From assembly GCA_964448445.1 (NCBI GenBank), contig CAYVAU010000019.1:1-23856 (forward strand): a stretch of 23,856 nucleotides of DNA. The letters are read 5' to 3'. This document shows, one piece after another, positions 14,887 through 22,005 of the stretch. The DNA is from B73-G16 sp964448445 (GTDB lineage: Bacteria > Desulfobacterota > B13-G15). Positions within the stretch are counted from its first letter, which is position 1. Every line of letters starts with the position of its first letter. Both the position numbers and the translations under genes were made by a program. Under the pieces are notes generated by a model that was given only the letters and a program-made list of their open reading frames with translations, was not told the DNA's origin and made no database searches.

Positions 14887-15803
14887 AGGATTACTACAAG
14901 ATCCTCGGAGTAAGCCGGGATGCCAGTCCGGAGGAAATAAAGAGGGCTTACAGGCGTCTCGCCCTCAAATATCACCCCGACCGCAATCCCGGAGACAAGG
15001 AGGCCGAGGAGAAGTTCAAGGAGATAAATGAGGCCTATGCCGTCCTGAGTGATCCCGAAAAACGCCGTCAGTACGATATGCTGGGGGCCCAGGCCTTCAG
15101 CCAGCGATACACCCAAGAGGACATATTCAGGGGCTTTGACATCGGGGATCTGCTGAAGGACCTGGGATTCGGGACCTCGGACATATTCTCCTTCATCTTC
15201 GGCAGACCGGGGGTGAGGAGGATCAGATTCAGGACCGTAGGCGGGCCCTTTGAGGAAGTTCCCTTCAGCGAGGAGGCCTTCAGCCCCCAAAGGGGACAGG
15301 ATCTCGAAACAGAAGTGACCGTGACCCTGGAAGAGGTGGCTAGAGGGACCGAGAGGACCCTGCACCTTCGCCATCCCGACGGCCATGGGGAACGGGTTGT
15401 TGTGAAGGTCCCCCCAGGGGTCCAGGACGGACAGAAACTCAGGCTGGCCGGAAAGGGACAGCCAGGATATCCCCCCGGAGATCTCTATGTGCGGGTCAAG
15501 GTGCTTCCCCATCCCCTTTTCAGGCGCGAGGGCGACGATATCTTCCTCGAAAGGGAGATAAACTTCAGCGAGGCATGTCTCGGGACCAGTATCGATGTAC
15601 CGACCCTTGATGGGCCAAAGACGGTGAAGGTCCCTCCGGGGACCCCCTCAGGGGCGAAGTTGCGCTTGAAGGGTCTGGGATTGCCCCACCTTAAGGGAGG
15701 GGGCAAGGGTGACCTTTATGTGATAATAAAGGTCCGCGTTCCCAAGACCCTGACGCAGGAACAGCGCAAGGCCGTGGAGGCCCTAAGGAGGCTCGGACTT
15801 TGA
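14883..15803 (+). CDS. DnaJ-type co-chaperone without zinc finger (CbpA/type II J-protein)
   Basis: J-domain protein of 306 residues that should stimulate an Hsp70 (DnaK). The J domain (1-70) starts MKDYYKILGVSRDAS and has the essential HPD at 31-33, then EEKFKEINEAYAVLSDPEKR (core FKEINEAYAVLSD). A Gly/Phe-rich linker follows (about 75-110, GFDIGDLL, FGTSDIFSFIFG). The zinc finger (CxxCxGxG repeats) of classical DnaJ is absent, so the two C-terminal beta-sandwich domains come directly: VKVPPGVQDGQKLRLAGKG (core PPGVQDGQKLRL), GDLYVRVKVLPHPLFRREGDD (core PHPLFRREGDD), and VPPGTPSGAKLRLKG. The ATG overlaps the stop of the ClpX-like gene, so synthesis of the two is coupled, which suggests cooperation in protein unfolding or quality control. 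Confidence 0.93.
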   Translation: MKDYYKILGVSRDASPEEIKRAYRRLALKYHPDRNPGDKEAEEKFKEINEAYAVLSDPEKRRQYDMLGAQAFSQRYTQEDIFRGFDIGDLLKDLGFGTSDIFSFIFGRPGVRRIRFRTVGGPFEEVPFSEEAFSPQRGQDLETEVTVTLEEVARGTERTLHLRHPDGHGERVVVKVPPGVQDGQKLRLAGKGQPGYPPGDLYVRVKVLPHPLFRREGDDIFLEREINFSEACLGTSIDVPTLDGPKTVKVPPGTPSGAKLRLKGLGLPHLKGGGKGDLYVIIKVRVPKTLTQEQRKAVEALRRLGL

Positions 15804-15816
15804 GAAGGGAGTGGAG

Positions 15817-16311
15817 GTGCAGGGGCTCGTCCCTGTAAGGGTGTGGGGTCTCATTTTCGACCCCAACACCCATCATACAATCGTCGTCCTTCTGGATCCC
15901 GAGGGGGAACGAATCCTCCCCATTTGGATCGGGGCAGTGGAAGGCAATGCCATCGCCTTGGGGATGGAGAAGGCCAAGGTCCCCCGGCCCATGACCCACG
16001 ATCTGCTCTGCAACATTCTCTCCACCCTGAAGGTCGAGATTTCAAGGATCGTCATAACGGAGCTGAAGGAGGAGATCTTCTACGCCCTGATCTACCTGAG
16101 GATCAACGGAGAGGACATACCCCTTGATTCCCGCCCAAGTGACGCCATAGCCCTTGCGGTGAGGACCGGGGCGCCCATTTACTGCACCGAGGAGGTCTTA
16201 AAGGCCGGCGAGGACCTCAAGACCCTCAAGGAGAGGCAGGCCTCGGGAAGGGAACTGGACGGGTGGCTCAAGGAACTCGATCCGGAGATCTTCGGGAAAT
16301 ATAAGATGTAG
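15817..16311 (+). CDS. bifunctional nuclease (BFN) domain protein, DUF151
   Basis: Member of the BFN/DUF151 family, so named after a plant nuclease; bacterial members are poorly characterised. About 164 residues. The N-terminal BFN domain shows LPIWIGAVEGNAIALGM, RPMTHDLLCNIL, YALIYLRI and the DSRPSDAIALAVRTGAPIYC block (core RPSDAIALAVRTG), all hallmarks. The C-terminal ~35 residues are charged and helical, like the UvrB/C-type tails of some relatives. Two GTG starts are possible: 15811 touches the AAGGGA run directly, whereas 15817 has it at a better distance, so 15817 is chosen with low certainty (15811 adds two residues). It follows the DnaJ-type gene by 13 bp and ends the operon. Its 3' 44 bp overlap the radical SAM gene tail to tail. 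Confidence 0.88.
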   Translation: MQGLVPVRVWGLIFDPNTHHTIVVLLDPEGERILPIWIGAVEGNAIALGMEKAKVPRPMTHDLLCNILSTLKVEISRIVITELKEEIFYALIYLRINGEDIPLDSRPSDAIALAVRTGAPIYCTEEVLKAGEDLKTLKERQASGRELDGWLKELDPEIFGKYKM

Positions 16312-18838
16312 CTTCAAAAAGGGGCGGAAAAGATTCCACCTTAAGGATCCTCAAACCCAGGACCTCCCTTTCGGAAAGTCCCAAAAGACCCTGTAAGGCA
16401 TGATAGGGTCGTAGTCCTTTCTTCAGCCGCACAAGGAGGGCCCTTTCCCCCAAGATCTCCTCCAGTTTCGGTACCTCTGGAGGAAGAAATCCCATGGGAT
16501 GGTACTGATCGACCCGGATCACCCTCACTTCTCTTACGAAGTCCCAGAGGTTGACCCTTTTGACCTTTCCGCCCTTCTTCACTTCGACATAAAGCGGCCT
16601 TCCCCTTTCAAACTCGGGGGGTGTGACTTTAAGGGACACCAGGTACAGGTCCTCCTGGAGGAGCTCGGGGAGGGCTGTTCCCCTGTAAGCCATCTCCTTG
16701 GCATCGATCACCCCGAGACCTCGCGGCAATTCCCGGTTCATCCTCCTCACGAACTCCTCGGGTGGAAAGTAGCTTGAGATCTCCACATCGAGATACTCAC
16801 AGAGGCTCTCGATCCCCACCGGCAGGGCCTGTGTGAACGTCACCCTGGGAAGGGGGTGGAAACCCTCGGAGAACCTCATCGGTATCTGGGCCCTCCTCAT
16901 GGCCCTGATGAAGGTGTCGACGGTCTCCAGGTGGCTCAAAAAGCGCACTGGGCCGATCTTGTAAAATTTAGCCCTGATCTTTTTCACCCATGGCCTGCGC
17001 TCCAGGGCCCTTCCCCCCTTTGAGGGGGATACCTCGGGGACAAAGGGAGCCGAGAGCCTGATCTCCAGTTGCTCCGAGCAGCATCCACATCGCCTGCAGC
17101 CCGGTCTGCAAGCAGGGGTGAGCTGCCCCATCCTTGCCCTTTGACGTTCTTCAAGGAGATAGCGCTCCTCTACCCCGCTCTTCAAGTGCCCCCAGGGCAG
17201 TATTTCCCCCTCATCCCTTTCCCTGAGATAGAAGGAGGGGTCGATCCCCGCCTTCCAGAAGGCCTCCTGCCATTTTTGCCAGTCGAGGTACTCGGACCAG
17301 CCATCGAGCCTGCAACCCCCCTTGAAGGCTTCCATCAACACCCTGCCAAGGCGCCGGTCTCCTCGGGAGAAAATGCCCTCGAGAACGCTCATCTTGGGGT
17401 TGTGCCATTTGAACCGAAGCCCCTTGCCCTTAAGCTCGGCCTTGAGGATCCTGTGTCTCTCTTCGATCTCCTCCATCGACAGCATCCTCTCCCACTGGAA
17501 AGGGGTATGGGCCTTGGGGACAAAGGTGCTCACGCTCACGTTCACCTGCCCTCCGATCCCGGAAATCCTCTTCGCCAGGGATGCGATCTCTCTGACGTCC
17601 TCCAGGCGTTCTGTGGGAAGGCCTATCATGAAGTAAAGCTTTATATGCCTCCAACCCTCCCTGAAGGTCATCTGGGCCGTGCGAATGATCTCCTCTTCGG
17701 GGATCACCTTGTTGATGACCCTCTGCAGCCTCTCGGTGGCCGCCTCAGGCGCAACGGTTATCCCGGTCTTCCTTATGCGCTTTATGTCCCTGAGGATCCC
17801 TTCGCCGACTGTCCCTATGCGGAGCGAAGGCAAAGAGAGGGCTATTCGCCGCTGATCGATCGTGGATATCAGTTGCGAGACGAAGGGCTCCAAAAAACTG
17901 CAGTCGCCGATGCTCAGGGCCAAAAGCGACACCTCGTCATACCCCGTACGATAAAGGGCCTCCTTAATCACCTCCAGCAATTCCTCGGGTCTCCGTTCCC
18001 TCAGGGGTCTGTAAATGAATCCCGCCTGGCAGAACCTACAACCCCTCAGACAACCCCTGACGACCTCAATGCTCAACCTTTCATGGACGACCCGGCAGAG
18101 GGGAACGATGGGCGAAGAGGGGAAGGGATAACGGTCCAGATCACCCACCACCTGGCGCCGGACCTCCCTGTATCCTTCATGCAGGGGCCGAACCTCCTCT
18201 ACGAGACCCCGCTGATCCCATCGGAACTGGAAAAAGGAGGGGATATAAACACCGGGGATCCTCGACAGGGCCATGAGGAGTTCATCCTTACTCCCCCGAT
18301 CCCTCTTCCAGGCTCGATATACCTCCACCAGCTTGGGCAGGACCTCTTCCCCTTCCCCGAGCACGAAGGCATCCACGAAGTCTGCCAGCGGCTCGGGCTG
18401 CATCGCCCCTGGCCCCCCCGCTATCACAAGGGGCATGTCGCGATCCCTCCGGGAGCTCAGAAGCGGTATGCCCCCGAGATCCAAGATGTTCAGCAGGTTG
18501 GTGTAGGTCAGCTCATACTGGAGGGAAAAACCGAGGATGTCGAACTCCTTGAGGGGGATGCGGGACTCAAGGCTCACCAGGGGCAGGCCCTTCCTCCGCA
18601 GGAGGGCCTCCATATCGGGAAAGGGGGCGAAAACCCTTTCGCATACCACCCCCTCCAGGGAATTCAACAGGTGATAGAGGATCTGCAAACCCACATAGGA
18701 CATCCCTATCTCGTAGACCTCCGGAAAGCAAAAACCAAAAAGGACCTCGGCCCGAGTAGGGTCCTTTCGGTGGGTGTTGAGTTCGCCATTTATGTAAGAG
18801 GAGGGCTTCCTCACAAAGGGCAGCAGTTCTTCCCACAT
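16268..18838 (-). CDS. TIGR03960-type radical SAM protein fused to DUF2344 domain
   Basis: A large (856 residues) radical SAM protein. The N-terminal ~200 residues resemble a B12-binding-like Rossmann domain (FGFCFPEVYEIGMSYVG start, GGPGAMQPEPLADFVDAFVLGEGEE region, core VIAGGPGAMQPEPLADF). The radical SAM domain has the CxxxCxxC cluster motif at C263, C267 and C270 (RGCLRGCRFCQAG). After it there is a Cys-rich patch (CRPGCRRCGCC), then a C-terminal DUF2344 domain (TIGR03936), seen as RAKFYKIGPVRFLSHLETVD (core GPVRFLSHLE) and RFSEGFHPLPRVTF. This fusion is common in clostridia and deltaproteobacteria, often near rng and rplU, which are not next to it here; a role in RNA or ribosome modification is only a guess. 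The ATG has no Shine-Dalgarno and lies 9 nt after a good -10 box. It is divergent from the deacetylase-fold gene. Confidence 0.93.
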   Translation of the reverse strand: MWEELLPFVRKPSSYINGELNTHRKDPTRAEVLFGFCFPEVYEIGMSYVGLQILYHLLNSLEGVVCERVFAPFPDMEALLRRKGLPLVSLESRIPLKEFDILGFSLQYELTYTNLLNILDLGGIPLLSSRRDRDMPLVIAGGPGAMQPEPLADFVDAFVLGEGEEVLPKLVEVYRAWKRDRGSKDELLMALSRIPGVYIPSFFQFRWDQRGLVEEVRPLHEGYREVRRQVVGDLDRYPFPSSPIVPLCRVVHERLSIEVVRGCLRGCRFCQAGFIYRPLRERRPEELLEVIKEALYRTGYDEVSLLALSIGDCSFLEPFVSQLISTIDQRRIALSLPSLRIGTVGEGILRDIKRIRKTGITVAPEAATERLQRVINKVIPEEEIIRTAQMTFREGWRHIKLYFMIGLPTERLEDVREIASLAKRISGIGGQVNVSVSTFVPKAHTPFQWERMLSMEEIEERHRILKAELKGKGLRFKWHNPKMSVLEGIFSRGDRRLGRVLMEAFKGGCRLDGWSEYLDWQKWQEAFWKAGIDPSFYLRERDEGEILPWGHLKSGVEERYLLEERQRARMGQLTPACRPGCRRCGCCSEQLEIRLSAPFVPEVSPSKGGRALERRPWVKKIRAKFYKIGPVRFLSHLETVDTFIRAMRRAQIPMRFSEGFHPLPRVTFTQALPVGIESLCEYLDVEISSYFPPEEFVRRMNRELPRGLGVIDAKEMAYRGTALPELLQEDLYLVSLKVTPPEFERGRPLYVEVKKGGKVKRVNLWDFVREVRVIRVDQYHPMGFLPPEVPKLEEILGERALLVRLKKGLRPYHALQGLLGLSEREVLGLRILKVESFPPLFEATSYISRRSPDRVP

Positions 18839-18847
18839 GTCATCACC

Positions 18848-18876
18848 ATTATGCCGGGGGTGACCCCCGGGATCAA
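18848..18876 (-). promoter_or_regulatory. promoter of radical SAM gene with inverted-repeat spacer (likely operator)
   Basis: On the minus strand TTGATC (18871-18876), a 17-nt spacer and CATAAT (18848-18853), then 9 nt to the ATG at 18838. The spacer (18854-18870, ccgggggtgacccccgg) is a perfect inverted repeat of 7 bp arms around 3 nt and fills the gap between the two hexamers exactly. Such a position is typical of operators of MerR-like activators or steric repressors, though MerR sites usually have longer (19-20 nt) spacers. Transcription would start about 3 nt before the ATG. Confidence 0.6.
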
Positions 18877-18888
18877 GGAAGATACCAG

Positions 18889-18917
18889 TTTAAAAGACCG
18901 AAGAAACTCGCTAAAAT
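18889..18917 (+). promoter_or_regulatory. candidate promoter of the deacetylase-fold/gmhA operon
   Basis: TTTAAA (18889-18894), 17-nt spacer, TAAAAT (18912-18917), then 7 nt to the ATG at 18925, so the expected start site is at the ATG itself or next to it. It is back to back with the radical SAM promoter; the two -35 boxes are 12 bp apart. Confidence 0.45.
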
Positions 18918-18924
18918 CGCAGGG

Positions 18925-19662
18925 ATGAAGGTGGTGTACCATTCGGTGTTTGAATCCTCTTACCCCACCGCCGTGGTGGAGTCCCCCGAAAGGGTCAAGG
19001 TCATCAAGCGACACCTTCAGGGGATCTTCCCCTTCGTCGAGCCTTCGCCAGCTCAACAGGAGGATATCCTTTTGGTCCATACCCCCGAGATCCTCTCAAG
19101 GGTAAAGGGGAATCCGACCTTATGGGAAGCCGCCAGGATGGCCGTCGGGGCAACCCTTTTGGCGGCAAACCTCGCCCTCCAGGGGGAAAGGGCCTTTGCC
19201 TTGGTGAGGCCACCGGGCCACCATGCCAGGGCCGATTATCACTGGGGATTCTGTTTCTTCAACAATGTCGCCATAGCGGTGGAGAAACTACTGAGGGAGG
19301 GAAAGATCCGCACGGCCACCATCCTGGACATAGACCTCCATTATGGAGATGGCACAGCGTCGATCTTTTCATCGAGAACCGAGGTGAGGGTCATCAACGT
19401 ACAGGAAGAGGACCGTTTGGCCTTCCTGGAGCGGGTTGAGGAGGCCTTGAAGGCCTATGATTCCGACCTGTTGGCCATATCGGCTGGCTTTGACAGATAT
19501 AAGCTCGATTGGGGCAGGACGCTCGAACTCGAGGATTACCGCCGGATAGGCGAAATGGTCGCCTGCACGGGGGCAAAGTGCTTTGCGGCCCTTGAAGGGG
19601 GATACTACCTTCCTCACCTCGGGAGGGTGGTGAGGGAATTCCTGGAGGGAATGGCGGGGTGA
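18925..19662 (+). CDS. compact histone deacetylase/acetylpolyamine amidohydrolase superfamily enzyme
   Basis: Zinc-dependent deacetylase fold. The active-site set is complete: RPPGHHA (H99, H100), DIDLHYGDGT (D137 and H139 as zinc ligands), SAGFD (D190 as third ligand) and EGGYY (Y227, the transition-state Tyr). At 245 residues it is much shorter than the usual 300-370: between the zinc DxH motif and SAGFD there are only about 50 residues, and the usual S-x-H ... YPGTG ... GxGxGxxxNxPLxxG loop is missing. That loop helps shape the substrate channel in most relatives. Bacterial members act on acetylated polyamines, acetoin-related targets or acetyl-lysine; the substrate here is unknown. It overlaps gmhA by GTGA (coupled) and is the first gene of a three-gene operon. 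Confidence 0.88.
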   Translation: MKVVYHSVFESSYPTAVVESPERVKVIKRHLQGIFPFVEPSPAQQEDILLVHTPEILSRVKGNPTLWEAARMAVGATLLAANLALQGERAFALVRPPGHHARADYHWGFCFFNNVAIAVEKLLREGKIRTATILDIDLHYGDGTASIFSSRTEVRVINVQEEDRLAFLERVEEALKAYDSDLLAISAGFDRYKLDWGRTLELEDYRRIGEMVACTGAKCFAALEGGYYLPHLGRVVREFLEGMAG

Positions 19663-20234
19663 TCGAGAACCTGGAAAGGGCCTTCAGGGACCTCCTGATG
19701 ACCCTTGAGGCCATGCTGAGGGATCAGCAGGAGGAACTGGAGAGGGCCACTGGCTTGGTTCAGGGGGTGCTGGCCTCGGGTCATAAGGTCCTGCTCTTTG
19801 GAAATGGCGGAAGTGCCGCTCAAGCCCAGCATATTGCCGCGGAACTGGTGAACCGCTTAAGGCATGACCGGGCAGCCTTGCCCGCTCTGGCCTTAACGAC
19901 CGACACCTCCGTTTTGACGAGCGTGGCCAACGATCGAGATTTCTCCAAGATCTTCTCCCGACAGATAGAGGCCCTGGGCCGTCCGGGGGACCTGGCCTGG
20001 GGACTGACTACAAGCGGGCGTTCTCCCAACGTGCTTGAGGGATTGAGGGAGGCGAGACAAAGGGGTTTAAAGACGATGGTGTTTTCGGGGGGAAAAGGGG
20101 GTGAGGCCAAGGGGCTGGCGGATGTGGCCCTGGTGGTGCCCTCCACGGATGTCCCGAGGATCCAGGAGATTCACCTCCTTCTGGGACATGTGATCTGTGA
20201 AGTGGTGGAGGCCCGTCTCCGTGAAGGAAATTGA
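19659..20234 (+). CDS. gmhA: phosphoheptose isomerase (SIS domain)
   Basis: Sedoheptulose-7-phosphate isomerase, the first step from sedoheptulose-7-P to ADP-heptose for the lipopolysaccharide inner core. 191 residues, normal length. The SIS fold is seen in LLFGNGGSAAQAQHIAAELV (core FGNGGSAAQAQHIAAE), TTDTSVLTSVANDRDF, LTTSGRSPNVL and the C-terminal PSTDVPRIQEIHLLLGHVIC (core RIQEIHLLLGH), which carries the catalytic His and zinc-site residues of the family. The GTG start overlaps the previous stop. hldE and gmhB are not in the window, so the heptose genes are dispersed. A related SIS enzyme of other specificity cannot be excluded. Confidence 0.88.
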   Translation: MIENLERAFRDLLMTLEAMLRDQQEELERATGLVQGVLASGHKVLLFGNGGSAAQAQHIAAELVNRLRHDRAALPALALTTDTSVLTSVANDRDFSKIFSRQIEALGRPGDLAWGLTTSGRSPNVLEGLREARQRGLKTMVFSGGKGGEAKGLADVALVVPSTDVPRIQEIHLLLGHVICEVVEARLREGN

Positions 20235-21171
20235 CCTTTCTGGGGTGAGAACCTTCAGGATCGGAGATTCACCGAGGAAGGTCTCTGTTGACCTCTTCGG
20301 CAAACCCCCGCGGGAGGGGATGTCCCTCAAGGACTTCCTCCACTCCCTCCCCCGGATCCTCGGTGCAAAGGACCTCCTGGAGGTAGCTCGGGCCGTGGTC
20401 AGGGCCCAAAGGGAGGGCAAGGAGATACTGCTGGGCATGGGGGCCCACCCCATAAAGGTGGGCCTTAGCCCATATCTCATAGAACTGATGAAACGCAAGA
20501 TGGTTTCCCTCATCGGCACCAACGGGGCATCGATGATCCACGATGTGGAGATCGCCATGGTGGGCAAGACCTCGGAGGATGTAACGAAGGGGTTACAAGA
20601 CGGTTCCTTCGGTTTTTGCGAGGAGACGGCCACTTTCATCAACACCGCCCTCGGGAGGGGACTAAAGAAGGGCAAGGGAGCCGGAGAAGCCCTGGGGGAG
20701 GCCATCTGGGAGGAAAACCTCCCCTACAGGGAAATGAGCCTCTTTGGCATGGCATACCACCTCGGAATCCCCATGACCGTACACATTGCCATCGGGACCG
20801 ACGTCATCCACATGCACCCCTCAACAGACGGCGCAATCCTGGGCGAATCGAGCCACAGGGACTTCAAGACCTTCTGCCTTCACGTGACAAACCTGAGCGG
20901 AGGGATTTACATAAACCTGGGTTCGGCCGTGATCATGCCCGAGGTCTTCCTCAAGGCCTTAAGCCTCGCCAGAAACCTGGGACGGGAGGTCAAAGACTTC
21001 ATAACCGTAAACATGGACTTCACCCCCCAATACCGCCCTTTACAGAACGTGCTCCATAGACCCATCGCCACAGGAGGAAAAAAATCCTACTTTCTCCGGG
21101 GACACCACGAAATCCTTTTCCCACTGCTCGTGGCAGCAATAACGGAAACCTTGACAGAAAACAGAAAATAA
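20221..21171 (+). CDS. deoxyhypusine-synthase-like protein of unknown function
   Basis: A soluble protein of about 316 residues from the GTG at 20221, which has GGAGG nine bases upstream; a GTG at 20197 would add eight residues and is less likely. I see distant similarity to the deoxyhypusine/homospermidine synthase fold: a glycine-rich segment with GMGAHPIKVGLSP, the GTNGASMIHDVEIAM motif (compare TGxNxxHD in the family), a conserved INLGSAVIMPE stretch, ATGGKKS with a Lys where the family has its catalytic Lys region, and the C-terminal LFPLLVAAITE, close to FPLLVAETF of deoxyhypusine synthases. Since bacteria lack eIF5A, any such activity would be on another substrate. The gene overlaps gmhA by 14 bp and is the last of the operon; its 3' end contains the -35 of the next promoter. 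The family call is from memory and moderate. Confidence 0.55.
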   Translation: MKEIDLSGVRTFRIGDSPRKVSVDLFGKPPREGMSLKDFLHSLPRILGAKDLLEVARAVVRAQREGKEILLGMGAHPIKVGLSPYLIELMKRKMVSLIGTNGASMIHDVEIAMVGKTSEDVTKGLQDGSFGFCEETATFINTALGRGLKKGKGAGEALGEAIWEENLPYREMSLFGMAYHLGIPMTVHIAIGTDVIHMHPSTDGAILGESSHRDFKTFCLHVTNLSGGIYINLGSAVIMPEVFLKALSLARNLGREVKDFITVNMDFTPQYRPLQNVLHRPIATGGKKSYFLRGHHEILFPLLVAAITETLTENRK

Positions 21172-21178
21172 ATATATT
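21151..21178 (+). promoter_or_regulatory. strong promoter of the arsR-thioredoxin cluster
   Basis: Perfect TTGACA (21151-21156, inside the preceding coding region), 16-nt AT-rich spacer, TATATT (21173-21178), then 11 nt to the ATG at 21190. The leader would be about 4-5 nt and no Shine-Dalgarno is present. Confidence 0.65.
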
Positions 21179-21189
21179 CCAATACACTG

Positions 21190-21468
21190 ATGCACTGGGA
21201 TTACTGGGCGGATCTTTTGAAGGCGATGGCTCATCCCATACGTTTGAAAATCCTCGAGCGGTTGCTGGAGGATGATGCCTGTGTGAAGGATCTCTGGGGT
21301 TGTTTGGATCTGCCCCAAGCTGTAGTGTCGCAGCATTTGGCGATCCTCAGGAACAAGGGCATTGTGAGATGCCAAAGGGAAGGCAATACTGTGCGATATT
21401 ATGTAAATGACCCGAAGGTTCGGGAAATCATAATGATGCTAAAGGAGGAAGAAGATGCCGCTGTATGA
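21190..21468 (+). CDS. ArsR-family winged-helix regulator, probably thiol-responsive
   Basis: A 92-residue transcriptional regulator. It has the ArsR N-terminal signature LLKAMAHPIRLKILERL (core KAMAHPIRLKIL), a recognition helix QAVVSQHLAILRNKGIV (core VSQHLAILRNKG) and the wing REGNTVRYYVNDP. The metal box ELCVCDL of arsenic or cadmium sensors is not present; instead Cys31 and Cys38 (CVKDLWGC) flank helix 3, with Cys61 in the wing region. Such spaced thiols could form a disulfide or bind sulfane sulfur or metal; this is inference. It heads a cluster of thiol-redox genes, so it likely regulates them and itself. The 3' end overlaps the FmdB-type gene by 14 bp. Confidence 0.88.
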   Translation: MHWDYWADLLKAMAHPIRLKILERLLEDDACVKDLWGCLDLPQAVVSQHLAILRNKGIVRCQREGNTVRYYVNDPKVREIIMMLKEEEDAAV

Positions 21469-21628
21469 GTATCTCTGTAAAAGCTGTGGATATACGTTTG
21501 AGGTTTTGCAGTTGAAAAAAGAGAGCGAAAAGGAGGTAAAATGTCCAAAGTGCAAAAGCAAAGACACCCAGAAATTAATTTCTGGATTCACTGCAATAGG
21601 ACGTTGTGGAAAGAAGGGTTTTACCTGA
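21455..21628 (+). CDS. small FmdB-type zinc-ribbon protein
   Basis: A 57-residue protein starting MPLYEYLCKSCGYTFEVLQ (core MPLYEYLCKSCG), the exact start of FmdB-family regulatory zinc ribbons. Two CxxC knuckles, CKSC (8-11) and CPKC (30-33), should bind one zinc; a further Cys is at 51. The ATG has an excellent Shine-Dalgarno (AAAGGAGGA) inside the arsR end and overlaps that gene by 14 bp, so it is coupled to it. The function of this family is not settled; it often sits next to redox or one-carbon genes. Thioredoxin follows 49 bp downstream. Confidence 0.85.
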   Translation: MPLYEYLCKSCGYTFEVLQLKKESEKEVKCPKCKSKDTQKLISGFTAIGRCGKKGFT

Positions 21629-21677
21629 GCATGAATTCCTGCGGTCGTTGGCCGCAAAAACACGTTGGAGGGAGAAG

Positions 21678-22004
21678 ATGAGCGAACACATAGTAATTCT
21701 TACCGATGAAAATTTTGACAAGGAAGTGGGACAATCTGATGTCCCTGTACTGGTGGATTTTTGGGCATCCTGGTGTGGTCCTTGCCAGATGTTGGCTCCG
21801 GTTATTGAAGAGATAGCCGAAGAATATGAGGGGAAATGTAAAGTGGCCAAGCTGAATGTCGACGACAATCCCAATGTTACGATGCGTTTTGGTATAAGGA
21901 GCATTCCCACCCTCATCCTTTTCAAGGATGGACAGGTGGTTGATAAGGTCGTGGGGGCGGTTCCCAAGGATGTCATAGAGAGTTTGATCAAGAAGGCCCT
22001 CTGA
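21678..22004 (+). CDS. trxA: thioredoxin
   Basis: Cytoplasmic thiol-disulfide reductase of 108 residues, the standard length. It has WASWCGPCQMLAPVIEEIA (core WCGPC, redox-active pair), KLNVDDNPNV, FGIRSIPTL with the cis-Pro, and LFKDGQVVDKVVGA. The ATG at 21678 has GGAGGG upstream; the longer frame from 21606 overlaps the FmdB-type gene and its extra 24 residues are not thioredoxin-like. It ends one base before the GTG of the ccdA remnant, so the cluster supplies cytoplasmic reducing power next to a would-be electron carrier across the membrane. Confidence 0.96.
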   Translation: MSEHIVILTDENFDKEVGQSDVPVLVDFWASWCGPCQMLAPVIEEIAEEYEGKCKVAKLNVDDNPNVTMRFGIRSIPTLILFKDGQVVDKVVGAVPKDVIESLIKKAL

Positions 22005-22005
22005 A

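Noticed and set aside
17069..18928. 619-codon open frame on the + strand
   Set aside because: It is antisense to the radical SAM gene, has no recognisable domain and has the skewed composition of a shadow frame in GC-rich DNA.
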